A DNA stretch of 64,000 nucleotides from Bacillus horti (GCF_030813115.1 NZ_JAUSTY010000005.1:225580-289579); one strand, 5' to 3'. Positions 35,451 through 44,600 are shown, counted from the first letter of the stretch. Translations and numbers: made by a program. Notes: generated by a model from the sequence alone, not told the origin.

Positions 35451-36485
35451 ATGAAACTTTTCAGCACAAAAAAGGATTTTATGATTTCAGAACAGGGTAT
35501 TAGTCAAATTGAAAAAGTTATGATTGGAGGAATTCAGCAGTACCTTTTGATACAGTCAGAGAATGTTTCTAATCCTGTATTACTTATTCTACATGGAGGG
35601 CCTGGACTACCTATTCCAGGGGTGTCAAGCCGATCAAGCGACTTTGTTCTAGCGACAACTACTAAAGAATTAGTCAAGCACTACACATTGATTTTTTGGG
35701 ACCAAAGGGGTTCTGGAAAGACTTTTGACAAACAAATTAGTATGGAATCATTAAATATAGATCAATTTATCTCAGATACTCATGAGGTTGTACAATTTTT
35801 GAAGAATAAATTTAATGAGCAGAAAATATATCTTGCTGGGTATTCTTGGGGTACTATTCTTGGACTCCGTTTGGTTCATGAGAATCCAAGTGATTTTCAC
35901 GCATATATCGGTATATCTCAAATAGTGAACTGGACTCAAAATGATGTATTATGTTTAGAATGGACTCTGAACAAAGCTAGAAGTAACAAGAATGATAAAG
36001 CCATTAGAGAATTAGAACAATGTGGTCATCCTCCGTACACGGAAAGTCCTGATCAATGGGTTACTTTAAGAAAATGGATGGCAAAGTATAAAACGATGAT
36101 TTACACAGATGGGCATGTAAAACATCCAGGGATGAAACTAGCCATAAGTCTTCTTCTGAGGTCCCCGGATTATTCAATACAAGACACGATAAACACGATG
36201 GCAGGATTTCAAAAAATATATACACAAAGAATGATTGAGGACTTTGCTGAGATTAATTTTAATGAGACGATTAAAAAGGTTGAGGTACCTGTGTATTTTC
36301 TGCATGGAAGAAAAGATGTACATGTATACGGTGAATTAGTGGATGAATTTTATGAGGCGTTAGAAGCACCTGCAGGCAAACATTTTTTTTGGCTAGAAAA
36401 GTCTTCTCATATTTATCACCCTGATGATGCTAGAGAAATTGAAAGCATATTAATAGATATAAAAGAATTATTGGATAATAAATAA
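35451..36485 (+). CDS. Alpha/beta-hydrolase, proline-iminopeptidase-like
   Basis: 344 residues. The oxyanion region LLILHGGPG, the DQRGSGKT turn and the nucleophile elbow GYSWGT are the pattern of proline iminopeptidases and related hydrolases; a late Asp (HGRKDVHV) and His (SSHIYH) complete the triad. Substrate unknown. ATG 35451 is preferred over GTG 35442, which overlaps the AGGG site. Stands alone after a terminator. Confidence 0.85.
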   Translation: MKLFSTKKDFMISEQGISQIEKVMIGGIQQYLLIQSENVSNPVLLILHGGPGLPIPGVSSRSSDFVLATTTKELVKHYTLIFWDQRGSGKTFDKQISMESLNIDQFISDTHEVVQFLKNKFNEQKIYLAGYSWGTILGLRLVHENPSDFHAYIGISQIVNWTQNDVLCLEWTLNKARSNKNDKAIRELEQCGHPPYTESPDQWVTLRKWMAKYKTMIYTDGHVKHPGMKLAISLLLRSPDYSIQDTINTMAGFQKIYTQRMIEDFAEINFNETIKKVEVPVYFLHGRKDVHVYGELVDEFYEALEAPAGKHFFWLEKSSHIYHPDDAREIESILIDIKELLDNK

Positions 36486-36731
36486 CAATTATATGTATAA
36501 GTAGGTTTTGATATGGAAAATGAGGGGTATTTATACTAAGTGCGTTAAGTATCCTTATGTTTCCTATTGATAAAAGTATATAGAATCCTATTGCTCGAAT
36601 ACATAACTAGACATGAACAAGCAAGAAAGACAATAGATTTTCTAAAAGTATATGAAGTATGTTGTATCAATAGTCTTGATGAATGGAAAGGATGTTAGCG
36701 CTCTATCTAAAAAAGACATATGGAGGTTTGA

Positions 36732-37103
36732 ATGAAGCACACAGAGATACGAGTGGAACATTTGAAATTTGGTTCTTTGGTAAAATGGAGTATTTACGTT
36801 ACGTTATCAGCTGGAATTATACTTGGTCTATTATTTTCCGTTCTAAGTCTGGTAGGCTTTGAGGTAGAAGCTACATTGAATGGAGAACAGCTAACAGGAG
36901 TGCAACAAATCCTTTTCTTATTATTTGTGACTCCTATCATGATTCTTTTACTAGGAATTTTTTCTTCGATCATTCTATATTTACCGATGCGTCTTGTGTT
37001 AAAGATTAAAAAGGGAATTAGTTTAAAGGGGTTATTTGTGGTAGAAGTAAGTGAAAAAAATGAAAATAAAGCTGTTGAGCAAGAATCTAATCTAAATACC
37101 TAA
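36732..37103 (+). CDS. Small two-helix membrane protein, unknown
   Basis: 123 residues with two strong hydrophobic segments (about 19-43 and 60-85) and a Glu/Asn-rich charged tail from residue 95. No family recognised. ATGGAGG precedes the start. The 246 bases upstream contain no gene; the sequence there is AT-rich with only short frames. Confidence 0.6.
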   Translation: MKHTEIRVEHLKFGSLVKWSIYVTLSAGIILGLLFSVLSLVGFEVEATLNGEQLTGVQQILFLLFVTPIMILLLGIFSSIILYLPMRLVLKIKKGISLKGLFVVEVSEKNENKAVEQESNLNT

Positions 37104-37297
37104 TATAGCTGTAAATGGAATACAAGCATAGACAGGTGAGCTTTCGATTACTTAGTAGTGGCTCTTTTTTAAGAGTCACTATTTTATGTTAAATCCAAAT
37201 TTCGGCGAGAATTGAAAAATAAATTAATGCTTGGAGATCAACCTTTTAACTCGACTTTGTTTCTAGTATGCTAGTCATATAAGGGAGGGGATCAATT

Positions 37298-37792
37298 TTG
37301 AAACAACTAATCATTGGAGACGCTTTGCATGAGTTTGCTACTACCCGCCGTATCCTAGAGTGTTTGCCTAATGAGCATATGACCTGGAAGCCGCACGAAA
37401 AATCGATGACGTTGGGTGGGCTGGCTACTCACTTGATCAACATATTGAACTGGCAAGCTCCGATTTTTCTATACCCTGAATTCGATCTTTCGACCGTGCC
37501 ACTTCGCCGGGAGCCTTTAGAAAGACGCGAAGACCTGCTAGAGGAATTTGATGCGAACGTAGTTAAGCTCGAAAAGCTATTAGCTGAATGTGACGAGAAA
37601 ACGCTAGGTGAGGAATGGACCTTACGGAATGGCGACCATATTATTCTACGTCAACCTAGGGCACTGGCACTTCGCACTTTTGGAGTGAGCCACATGGTTC
37701 ATCACAGGGCGCAGTTAGGCGTTTATTTGCGCCTTCTTGATATCCCAGTACCTGGTCTTTATGGCCCTTCTGCTGACGAGGAAGGTAAATGA
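37298..37792 (+). CDS. DinB family protein
   Basis: 164 residues of the four-helix DinB/YfiT fold, with metal-binding histidines in GGLATHLINIL (about 43) and SHMVHHRAQLGVYLRLL (about 130-134). Members are often thiol transferases using bacillithiol or related cofactors, or stress proteins; the specific role is unknown. TTG 37298 follows AAGGGAGGGGAT. Higher GC than the genes upstream. Confidence 0.85.
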   Translation: MKQLIIGDALHEFATTRRILECLPNEHMTWKPHEKSMTLGGLATHLINILNWQAPIFLYPEFDLSTVPLRREPLERREDLLEEFDANVVKLEKLLAECDEKTLGEEWTLRNGDHIILRQPRALALRTFGVSHMVHHRAQLGVYLRLLDIPVPGLYGPSADEEGK

Positions 37793-37896
37793 ACTAAGAC
37801 TTCCTGAAATAGTCGCAATGTATCGGGTGACAGCCAGTATATTGTGACTTTTTCTTGAAGCTTTTAAAACTTGCAAAATAAAAGCAAATCGTTTAT

Positions 37897-37917
37897 TATG
37901 GACATCTCAGGTCTATA
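37897..37917. promoter_or_regulatory. Probable Rrf2 operator upstream of the regulator gene
   Basis: TATGGAC-ATCTCAG-GTCTATA is a 21-bp imperfect palindrome (7-7-7) overlapping a TATAAT at 37914-37919, and recurs almost unchanged at 38479 before the next gene. Such placement suggests autorepression. Confidence 0.65.
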
Positions 37918-37969
37918 ATGATATGATTATGTTATCCTAGACAAATAATTTAAGAAAGGGAGGAGGAAT

Positions 37970-38458
37970 ATGCAGTTTTCCAAAAGTACTGATTATGCTC
38001 TACATGCCTTATTTCATTTGGCTTACTCGGAGAGTAATCAAAACGTAGGTGTCAAGGAGTTATCCTCCACACTCGGGGTATCAGAGAGCTATTTATCTAA
38101 AATCATGTCTAAGCTGAGGCAGGACGGGATTGTACGAGCTGTACCAGGGGTAAAAGGTGGTTATGAGCTGGCTCGAACGCCTGAACAAATCACTTTTTTT
38201 GATGTTATCCAAGTCATTGAGGGCAGACAGCAGATGTTCGAATGCTCGAATTCAAAATCTCAGCAGCACCAGCTGTTAGCTAATGAAGGAGATGGGCTGG
38301 AAGAACAGGAACAGCCTAAAAGAAATGGCTGTTTGATTGAACAGGTGATGAAAGGTGCGGAACAGCGGTTGTACGAATATTTGCAAGAGAAAACGATTCA
38401 GTTCGTAGTGGACGAGGCGATTAAGAGAGGCTGGAATCCTGAAGCAAACAAGAAGTAA
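37970..38458 (+). CDS. Rrf2 family transcriptional regulator
   Basis: 162 residues. The winged helix-turn-helix (MQFSKSTDYALHALFHLA, VKELSSTLGVSESYLSKIM, GVKGGYELAR) is clearly Rrf2. Two cysteines (FECSN ~105 and NGCLIEQV ~127) could sense redox state or hold a cluster, but the usual three-cysteine iron-sulphur set is not evident. A Gln/Glu-rich insert separates them. GGGAGGAGG precedes ATG 37970. It is followed by a flavoprotein disulfide reductase-like gene that carries the same operator. Confidence 0.88.
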   Translation: MQFSKSTDYALHALFHLAYSESNQNVGVKELSSTLGVSESYLSKIMSKLRQDGIVRAVPGVKGGYELARTPEQITFFDVIQVIEGRQQMFECSNSKSQQHQLLANEGDGLEEQEQPKRNGCLIEQVMKGAEQRLYEYLQEKTIQFVVDEAIKRGWNPEANKK

Positions 38459-38478
38459 TAGACTTCTTGTGCTTATAT

Positions 38479-38499
38479 TATGGATATTGCAGGTCTACA
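38479..38499. promoter_or_regulatory. Second probable Rrf2 operator, ahead of the flavoprotein gene
   Basis: TATGGAT-ATTGCAG-GTCTACA matches the 37897 site in both half-sites and spacing. It lies three bases before the ribosome site AAGGAGG, so binding would block transcription into, or initiation at, the flavoprotein gene. Confidence 0.6.
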
Positions 38500-38516
38500 A
38501 AAGGAGGATATATATA

Positions 38517-39449
38517 ATGAAAAATGAACAATTAAACGATGTGACAATTATCGGTGGAGGTCCTGCAGGATTGAGTGCTGCACTTGTTCTAGGTAGAGCT
38601 AGAAAAAATGTTATCGTCATCGATGAAGCGAAACCGCGTAATGCGGTGACTCGCGAGACCCATGGATTTCTTACGCGTGACGGAGTTAGCCCTAGTGAAT
38701 TTAGAAGACTTGCGAAGGAAGAGATCAGTGCCTATCCCTCTGTTTCCTTTGCACTGGAAAAGGCTGAGTCTATTACGGGAACAGATGGTCATTTTAAAAT
38801 TATGACGACTCAAGGTAAGCTTTATGAGAGCAAAAAGGTTCTGTTTGCTATAGGTATGAAGGATCGACCATTGGACATTCCAGGGCTGACTGAAGTGTAT
38901 GGAAAAAGCGCGTTTGTTTGTCCATATTGCGATGGATGGGAGCTAAGGGATCAACCGCTTGTTATCATTAATAAGGGGGCAGAGCTTATGCACTTTGCTC
39001 CATTGATTTCTGGATGGTCGAAGGATTTTACAATCTGTACAAACGGACCCGATGAGTTATCGGACTCAGAGCGTGAGGGACTGAAGCGCCAGGTGTCATT
39101 GCACGATTCTCCGATTAAACACATAGAATCAAAGGACGGGATTGTGCAGCAGGTTATTCTTGAGGACGGGACGAGCATTCCTTGTAGAGGTATCTTCTTC
39201 AAGCCAGATTTGGTTATGGGTTCAGATCTGCCGAAACAAATCGGATGCGAAATAACGGAAATAGGAACGGTAGCTATTGACCAGCTTGGGAAAACGAACA
39301 TACCTGGTATTTATAGTGCTGGAGATTCAGCAACACGTATGCATCAAGCCATTGCTGCTGCTTCTATGGGTTCATTTGCCGCGGCAGGCATAAACAGTGA
39401 ACTGAATGCAGAGGCTTGGATGGCAACTTTTAGTCCGAGAATGGTATAA
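38517..39449 (+). CDS. Thioredoxin-reductase-like NAD(P)/FAD oxidoreductase
   Basis: 310 residues. FAD-binding IIGGGPAGLSAALVLGRARK at the front, the redox-type motif CPYCDGWE near residue 138, and the late FAD contact GIYSAGDSATRMHQAIAAA are those of the thioredoxin-reductase superfamily. The CPYCD pair suggests it reduces a disulfide or a small thiol, although class members can also act on small molecules. ATG 38517 follows AAGGAGGATA. Controlled by, and next to, the Rrf2 regulator. Confidence 0.88.
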   Translation: MKNEQLNDVTIIGGGPAGLSAALVLGRARKNVIVIDEAKPRNAVTRETHGFLTRDGVSPSEFRRLAKEEISAYPSVSFALEKAESITGTDGHFKIMTTQGKLYESKKVLFAIGMKDRPLDIPGLTEVYGKSAFVCPYCDGWELRDQPLVIINKGAELMHFAPLISGWSKDFTICTNGPDELSDSEREGLKRQVSLHDSPIKHIESKDGIVQQVILEDGTSIPCRGIFFKPDLVMGSDLPKQIGCEITEIGTVAIDQLGKTNIPGIYSAGDSATRMHQAIAAASMGSFAAAGINSELNAEAWMATFSPRMV

Positions 39450-39581
39450 GGCTCCATATACTTTTTAAACAAAAAGTTTATTAATTATGCCAGTTTGTTA
39501 TACTATATAATTAGTTCGCGTTATTTCGCTGAATGGATGGCTTCAAAAATTTTACGATAAGTTAGGACCAGGTGAAACGAT

Positions 39582-40134
39582 ATGGCAACGTTAAAGGATA
39601 TTGCAAGGGAAGCTAATGTTAGTGTGATGACTGTTTCTAACGTGATCCACAATAAAACGTCAAAGGTTTCCTCTGAAACAGTGGCACGGGTGCAAGCTAT
39701 ACTAAAGAAATATAATTATACTCCGAACATGAATGCTGGCTACATCAGCAAAACATGCGAGTCACACTGAACGTTCATCCTGCGGATGGTGTACGACCTC
39801 ATGAAGAGATGTATGAAGAAATGGCGAAGGAGTTAGGTATTGATTACGTTAACGAGCATCCGATTCCTTTTAATATAGCAAGTCGAGCCTTTAGAGACGC
39901 GTATTTTACCTACTTACACCGACCCGAAGAAGCTAGAGGGGTGGATTTTTGGTGGATTGATTGGGAGCAGGGAACTACAAGTGGAGTCGAAGGCTTAGAT
40001 CCACTATGGTTAAGGATAAGCTCTATCAATTATTCACAAGCTACGAAGAAAAGATAGATATTCTATCCGAGATGAGAAGTATGAACCTACAGAACGATCT
40101 ATTTGATGCGTTATTAGAGGTCATGCTCGATTGA
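39582..40134 (+). pseudogene. Mosaic pseudogene: LacI head, glycoside hydrolase 31 fragment, unknown tail
   Basis: Three coding pieces are joined by deletions. 39582-39745 encodes a LacI-type helix-turn-helix (ATLKDIAREANVSVMTVSNV, then VARVQAILKKYNYTPN). From ~39755 another frame reads VTLNVHPADGVRPHEEMYEE and RGVDFWWIDWEQGTTS, the catalytic region of GH31 alpha-glucosidases, ending in DPLW near 40005. From 40006 a third frame (MVKDKLYQLFTSYEEKIDIL, ending LLEVMLD) runs to 40134. The pieces suggest a lost sugar-utilisation locus. Confidence 0.75.
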
Positions 40135-40251
40135 TCAATTGATCAATGAATTCAAGACAAAGACGAGGTGCAGAACAGCTCAACTTATCAACCTCACGTT
40201 AGCAAGAAATGTATGGAAAAAAGAAAGAAGCATTAGATGTTGAATATCGCT

Positions 40252-40295
40252 TGCCCTTTGTACTTATTTTAATACCGTACGAAGGGCATTTTTTT
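40252..40295 (+). terminator. Terminator downstream of the mosaic pseudogene
   Basis: TGCCCTT (40252-40258) pairs with AAGGGCA (40282-40288), with GTAC/GTAC inside, followed by seven T residues. Confidence 0.75.
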
Positions 40296-40316
40296 GATCA
40301 AAGTTTAAAATTATTA

Positions 40317-40368
40317 TTGACACGACACCAAAAGGTGACCTATAATTAAAACGCCACCAATTGGTGTT
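40317..40368 (+). promoter_or_regulatory. ArsR-type promoter with two palindromic operators (site A)
   Basis: TTGACA (40317-40322) and TATAAT (40341-40346) are 18 bases apart. One palindrome, GACACCAAAAGGTGAC (40324-40339), fills the spacer; another, GCCACCAATTGGTGTT (40353-40368), lies over the start of transcription 29 bases on. Same layout as at 44549 and 45495. Confidence 0.85.
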
Positions 40369-40486
40369 CAATTAGACAGTAGTTATCTAGGAAGTTTGGA
40401 ATATGGATTAGTTTTACTTAAATTAAACTGAGGTGATGGCGAAATTATATCAATCCCTTAGTAATAAATGTATAGGAGAGGGTGTA

Positions 40487-40816
40487 GTGAGCGAGAATAA
40501 TCAACAGCGTGATGTGTTTGACGCGATTGCAGATCCAACTAGGCGCCAACTCATTCATCTTTTAGCAGAGGCAGAGGAAAGACCGCTTTATGAGTTAACG
40601 GCTAAGTTCCAAATGGGCCGTACAGCGGTATCCAAGCACTTAACTATCCTTAAAGAGGCAGGACTAGTACATGACCGAAAAGTCGGCAGGGAAACGCGCT
40701 TTAAGCTGAATCCCAAACCACTCAGAGAAGTTCAAGATTGGGTGTCATTCTACAGCCAATTCTGGAGCGCGAATATGCTACGCTTGGAACAACTATTACA
40801 GGAGGAAGAGGAATGA
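40487..40816 (+). CDS. ArsR family regulator, copy 1
   Basis: 109 residues with the winged helix-turn-helix of ArsR proteins: VFDAIADPTRRQLIHLLAE, ELTAKFQMGRTAVSKHLTIL, GLVHDRKVGRETRFKLN. No Cys-rich metal site is visible, so it belongs to the non-metal, SRPBCC-linked branch. GTG 40487 follows TAGGAGAGGG and matches the start of the paralogue at 44711. The stop overlaps the partner start (ATGA). Probably represses its own promoter through the GACACC-N4-GGTGTC operators. Confidence 0.9.
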   Translation: MSENNQQRDVFDAIADPTRRQLIHLLAEAEERPLYELTAKFQMGRTAVSKHLTILKEAGLVHDRKVGRETRFKLNPKPLREVQDWVSFYSQFWSANMLRLEQLLQEEEE

Positions 40817-41211
40817 GTTTAAAATTATCTTTGGATTTTCAGTACAAGACATCGATTGAGAGGCTTTGGACGGCATTAACTGATTCAGGAATGCTTGCCA
40901 AGTGGATTTTGGCTAATGATTTTAAACCTGTTGTAGGGCACTGTTTTCAGTTTCAGGCAGAGCCGAACGAATATTGGGATGGTCTTATTGAAGGTGAAGT
41001 CCTTATGGTAGACCCACCAAATCAGTTGTCCTATACCTGGGCAAGTGGAGATGAACAACACACAGTTATCTGGACACTTAAGGATCTAGGAGATGGAAAT
41101 GTTAATCTTCATCTTGACCAAACTGGATTCTCAAATCCACATGGTCTAGCAGGAGCCAAGCATGGTTGGACGGCATGGAGTACTGAGCTTGAAAAGGTTT
41201 TAGGACAATAA
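40813..41211 (+). CDS. SRPBCC (AHSA1-type) domain protein, copy 1
   Basis: 132 residues with the START-like pattern SIERLWTALTDSGMLAKWI and PNEYWDGLIEGEVLMVDPPN, followed by VNLHLDQTGFSN and GWTAWSTELEKVL. Such proteins bind hydrophobic ligands in a deep cavity and are commonly encoded with an ArsR regulator, possibly serving as its ligand sensor or as a detoxifier. ATG 40813 overlaps the regulator's stop by four bases. Confidence 0.88.
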   Translation: MSLKLSLDFQYKTSIERLWTALTDSGMLAKWILANDFKPVVGHCFQFQAEPNEYWDGLIEGEVLMVDPPNQLSYTWASGDEQHTVIWTLKDLGDGNVNLHLDQTGFSNPHGLAGAKHGWTAWSTELEKVLGQ

Positions 41212-41357
41212 AAGTATTCGGTTTAAGCTGAGAAAGATAGCTTGACCTTATTTATCATAAAGCGATTGCAAAAACCGGGTGCAAGTAGAGTATGTAGCCG
41301 GTTTATGTATGCTTCCCATACTCGAGTAAGCAAATTAACAAAATCGGAAGGATGTTA

Positions 41358-43616
41358 ATGATGACTGAACCTAATCAGGAATATATCGTAATCTCGGCTG
41401 CAAGGGAAAACAATCTAAAGAATGTATCCTTGCGTATCCCGAAGCGTAAGATTACGATCTTCACCGGGGTATCTGGTTCCGGGAAATCGTCCATTGTCTT
41501 CGACACAATCGCCGCTGAGTCCACAAGATTGTTGAATGAGAATTTCAGTATGTTTGTGCGTAGCTTCCTGCCTACCTATCCACAGCCTGATGCTGATTCC
41601 ATCGAAAATTTGAGCATGGCTGTTATTGTAGATCAGAAGCGGTTGGGAGGCGGGTCACATTCAACAATGGGGACGATTACAGATATTTCTCCCATTCTCC
41701 GACTTCTCTTCTCACGAGTGGGTCAGCCCATTGTTGGACATGCGAGTATGTTTTCGTTTAACGATCCGCAAGGTATGTGTCCTGAATGTAACGGGATCGG
41801 TCGTAAATTAGGCGTTGATATGAGTAAGGCGTTAGACATGTCAAAATCGTTGAATGAAGGGGCCATTTTATTACCTGACTATAAGGTAGATAGCTGGGAT
41901 TGGTCCTTGGTTGTGCAGTCAGGCTCTTATGATGCAGATAAGAAGCTAAGTGAGTATGCTGATGAGGAGCTGGAAGAGCTGCTGTATGGCAAGGCGAGGA
42001 AAGTGAAGATGGATTTTGCCGGGAAGGCAACGAATATTACTGTGGAAGGTGTCATAGAGAAATTTAGCAACAAGTACATCAAGCAGGATGTGAAGGCGAA
42101 GTCTGAGCGCACACAAAAAGCAGTTGCTCCGTTCATCACAGAAGGTTCATGTCCTACTTGTCATGGAGCAAGGCTTAGTCAAGCCGCTCTTAACTGCAGG
42201 ATCAATGGACTTAACATTGCGGAGATGTCCTCCATGGAGGTCGGCCAGCTCATTCGTGTTATTAGGGAGATTGACGATCCGGTCGCAGCGCCAGTAGTCA
42301 AGTCACTGATTGAGCGATTGCAGCACCTTGTAGAAATCGGACTTGACTACTTGTCTCTTGATCGTGAGACGGATACATTATCCGGGGGCGAGTCGCAGCG
42401 CGTAAAGATGGTCAAGCATCTTAGCGGTAGTTTGGTGGACGTTACCTATATTTTTGATGAGCCAAGCGTTGGCTTACATCCGCGTGATGTACACAGATTA
42501 AATGAATTACTTAAGAAGCTTCGTGATAAAGGTAACACGGTCATTGTGGTCGAGCATGACCCTGATGTGATTAAAGTGGCAGATCATATTGTTGATGTCG
42601 GTCCTCACGCCGGTAGCCGCGGGGGTACCATTGTATTTGAAGGAAGCTTTGAAAACCTGCTAGATTCCGATACGCTGACAGGCAATTATATGAAGAGACC
42701 ACTCGTGCTGAAACAGGATTGCAGAAAGCCATCGGGTCAGCTACCGATTAAGAATGCCACATTGCATAATCTGCACAATGTGAGTGTAGACATTCCAACC
42801 GGCGTGCTAACAGTAATTACTGGCGTTGCAGGCTCAGGGAAAAGTACGCTGATTAACGAGGTGTTCCTCAGTCAGCATCCTGATGCAATCGTTATAGATC
42901 AATCATCTGTTGGCGTGTCCACACGTTCGAATCCAGCAACCTACACAGGAATTATGGATGATGTGCGTAAAGCGTTTGCTTCGGCGAACAAGGTCAATCA
43001 AGGATTGTTTAGCTTCAACTCCAAGGGAGCTTGTGAAAACTGTCAAGGCCTAGGAGTTGTCTATACAGACCTTGCTTTTCTCGAAAGCGTAAAGCTTCCA
43101 TGTGAGGTTTGTGGAGGCAAACGATTCAAGGAAGAAGTACTCGCTTACAAGCTAAATGACAAGTCCATAGCTGAGGTGCTGGAGATGACTGTGGAGCAGG
43201 CGTTAGAATTTTTTCAGCTTAAAGAGGTTGTACGTAAGCTTCAGGCGATGAGCGATGTGGGACTAGACTATATTACACTCGGTCAGCCCCTCAGTACTCT
43301 TTCTGGCGGGGAATGCCAGCGTATTAAGCTAGCAAGCGAACTGCATAAGAAGGGCAGCATCTATGTGATGGACGAGCCTACGACTGGCCTACACATGTCA
43401 GATATTGGTCATCTTCTAGGCATCATGAACCGCCTAGTGGATGCGGGCAATACGGTTATTGTCATAGAGCATAATCTTGATGTAATCAGTCAAGCGGATT
43501 GGATCATTGATATGGGACCAGATGGGGGAAGCAAAGGTGGTCAAGTGGTATTTGAGGGTCAGCCATCACAGATGATTCATGCGGAGAAGTCCATCACTGG
43601 AAGATACTTGATGTAA
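41358..43616 (+). CDS. UvrA-like ABC ATPase (UvrA2/DrrC type)
   Basis: About 753 residues, shorter than true UvrA (~940). Two ATP-binding halves: Walker A GVSGSGKSS (~36) and GVAGSGKST (~488), signatures LSGGESQRV (~341) and LSGGECQRI (~647). Zinc-type pairs CPECNG, CPTCHG, CENCQG and CEVCGG are retained. The length fits UvrA-like proteins, some of which protect DNA from intercalating drugs (DrrC), rather than the excision-repair subunit. ATG 41358 is six bases after GGAAGG. It sits between the two ArsR-SRPBCC pairs and may share their regulation by read-through. Confidence 0.85.
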   Translation: MMTEPNQEYIVISAARENNLKNVSLRIPKRKITIFTGVSGSGKSSIVFDTIAAESTRLLNENFSMFVRSFLPTYPQPDADSIENLSMAVIVDQKRLGGGSHSTMGTITDISPILRLLFSRVGQPIVGHASMFSFNDPQGMCPECNGIGRKLGVDMSKALDMSKSLNEGAILLPDYKVDSWDWSLVVQSGSYDADKKLSEYADEELEELLYGKARKVKMDFAGKATNITVEGVIEKFSNKYIKQDVKAKSERTQKAVAPFITEGSCPTCHGARLSQAALNCRINGLNIAEMSSMEVGQLIRVIREIDDPVAAPVVKSLIERLQHLVEIGLDYLSLDRETDTLSGGESQRVKMVKHLSGSLVDVTYIFDEPSVGLHPRDVHRLNELLKKLRDKGNTVIVVEHDPDVIKVADHIVDVGPHAGSRGGTIVFEGSFENLLDSDTLTGNYMKRPLVLKQDCRKPSGQLPIKNATLHNLHNVSVDIPTGVLTVITGVAGSGKSTLINEVFLSQHPDAIVIDQSSVGVSTRSNPATYTGIMDDVRKAFASANKVNQGLFSFNSKGACENCQGLGVVYTDLAFLESVKLPCEVCGGKRFKEEVLAYKLNDKSIAEVLEMTVEQALEFFQLKEVVRKLQAMSDVGLDYITLGQPLSTLSGGECQRIKLASELHKKGSIYVMDEPTTGLHMSDIGHLLGIMNRLVDAGNTVIVIEHNLDVISQADWIIDMGPDGGSKGGQVVFEGQPSQMIHAEKSITGRYLM

Positions 43617-43696
43617 TACAGCAATAGATTGCTACGTTAAATGTGAATTTTTTCAGAAGAGTACGGTTTGCAAATTTAAAAAAGGGAGATGGGGAA

Positions 43697-44404
43697 ATGA
43701 GTTTTTTCAAAGATTTCGTCTCAATTTTCAAAAAGAGGGAACTATTATTTTTAGAAAGCTACCAAGAATCTGAAGGTGTATATTCTTTTCTATTTGAAAA
43801 AGACAAAGATTTAACCTGGGAAGCAGGACAATATGGTTTGTTTAGTATTACACATAAGAAAGTAAAAAATCCTACAAAACCATTCAGTGTGGCCTCTGCT
43901 CCTACAGAGAATGTTATTAAAATCACAACGCGTATTAGTGATGCCCCAAGTGATTTTAAGAAAGCCTTAATAGAATTAAAACAGGGAATGAAAGTTAAGA
44001 TGGGTGGACCTGTAGGGTCATTTTGTCTACAAGATAATAGTCCTTCCCTTCTGATTGCAGGTGGAATCGGAATTACACCATTTCGATCGATCCTAAAACA
44101 ATTAGAGGCAGAAGGAAATGGCAGTAAGATGCCCATACATCTACTTTATATGGATGGTAAAAAGTCATACATCTATAAAGATGAGCTTGATGAAATGGCT
44201 AATAATACTTCAATTAGTGTAACGTACCTTGATTCAAGCCATGATTTAAATCAGGAAATTGATAAGTTTAATGCCAAATATAAAAACGATGGTAAATACT
44301 TTGTTGCCGGACCAAAGTCAATGGTAGATTCAGTCACTAGCTATTTGCAAAGTAATGATATTTCAAAACGGAATATTAAAAAAGATGCCTTTTATGGGTA
44401 CTAG
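43697..44404 (+). CDS. Ferredoxin-NADP reductase-like FAD oxidoreductase
   Basis: 235 residues. FAD-binding TKPFSVASAPTENVIKITTR, the phosphate/NAD-binding LIAGGIGITPFRSIL (~120) and a C-terminal YFVAGPKSMVDSV plus terminal aromatic YGY place it in the FNR superfamily. No iron-sulphur or haem domain is attached, so an external partner is expected. ATG 43697 follows GGAGATGGGG; the longer upstream frame is not supported. Ends with a terminator. Confidence 0.85.
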   Translation: MSFFKDFVSIFKKRELLFLESYQESEGVYSFLFEKDKDLTWEAGQYGLFSITHKKVKNPTKPFSVASAPTENVIKITTRISDAPSDFKKALIELKQGMKVKMGGPVGSFCLQDNSPSLLIAGGIGITPFRSILKQLEAEGNGSKMPIHLLYMDGKKSYIYKDELDEMANNTSISVTYLDSSHDLNQEIDKFNAKYKNDGKYFVAGPKSMVDSVTSYLQSNDISKRNIKKDAFYGY

Positions 44405-44446
44405 TTAAGAATAAATACGAATGGACATAATAATTTCTCTACAGAT

Positions 44447-44478
44447 GAAGCTTCAGCGTTACTGCGCTGAAGCTTTTA
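44447..44478 (+). terminator. Terminator after the FNR-like gene
   Basis: AAGCTTCAGCG (44448-44458) pairs perfectly with CGCTGAAGCTT (44465-44475), followed by TTTATA. The T-run is short. Confidence 0.75.
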
Positions 44479-44548
44479 TACGTATCCAGGAGCCTAGTGA
44501 TACATTCTATCAAATAATCGATACAAAAATACGAATAAATAATAGAGG

Positions 44549-44600
44549 TTGACAGGACACTGAATGGTGTCTTATAATTAAAAAGACACTGAATGGTGTC
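44549..44600 (+). promoter_or_regulatory. ArsR-type promoter with two palindromic operators (site B)
   Basis: TTGACA (44549-44554) and TATAAT (44573-44578), 18 bases apart. Two identical palindromes GACACTGAATGGTGTC lie at 44556-44571 (spacer) and 44585-44600 (transcription start), 29 bases apart. Layout equals site A. Confidence 0.88.

Noticed and set aside
37160..37190. Stem AGTGGCTC/GAGTCACT after the membrane-protein gene at 36732
   Set aside because: One wobble and a poor T-run; a terminator is possible but not secure.
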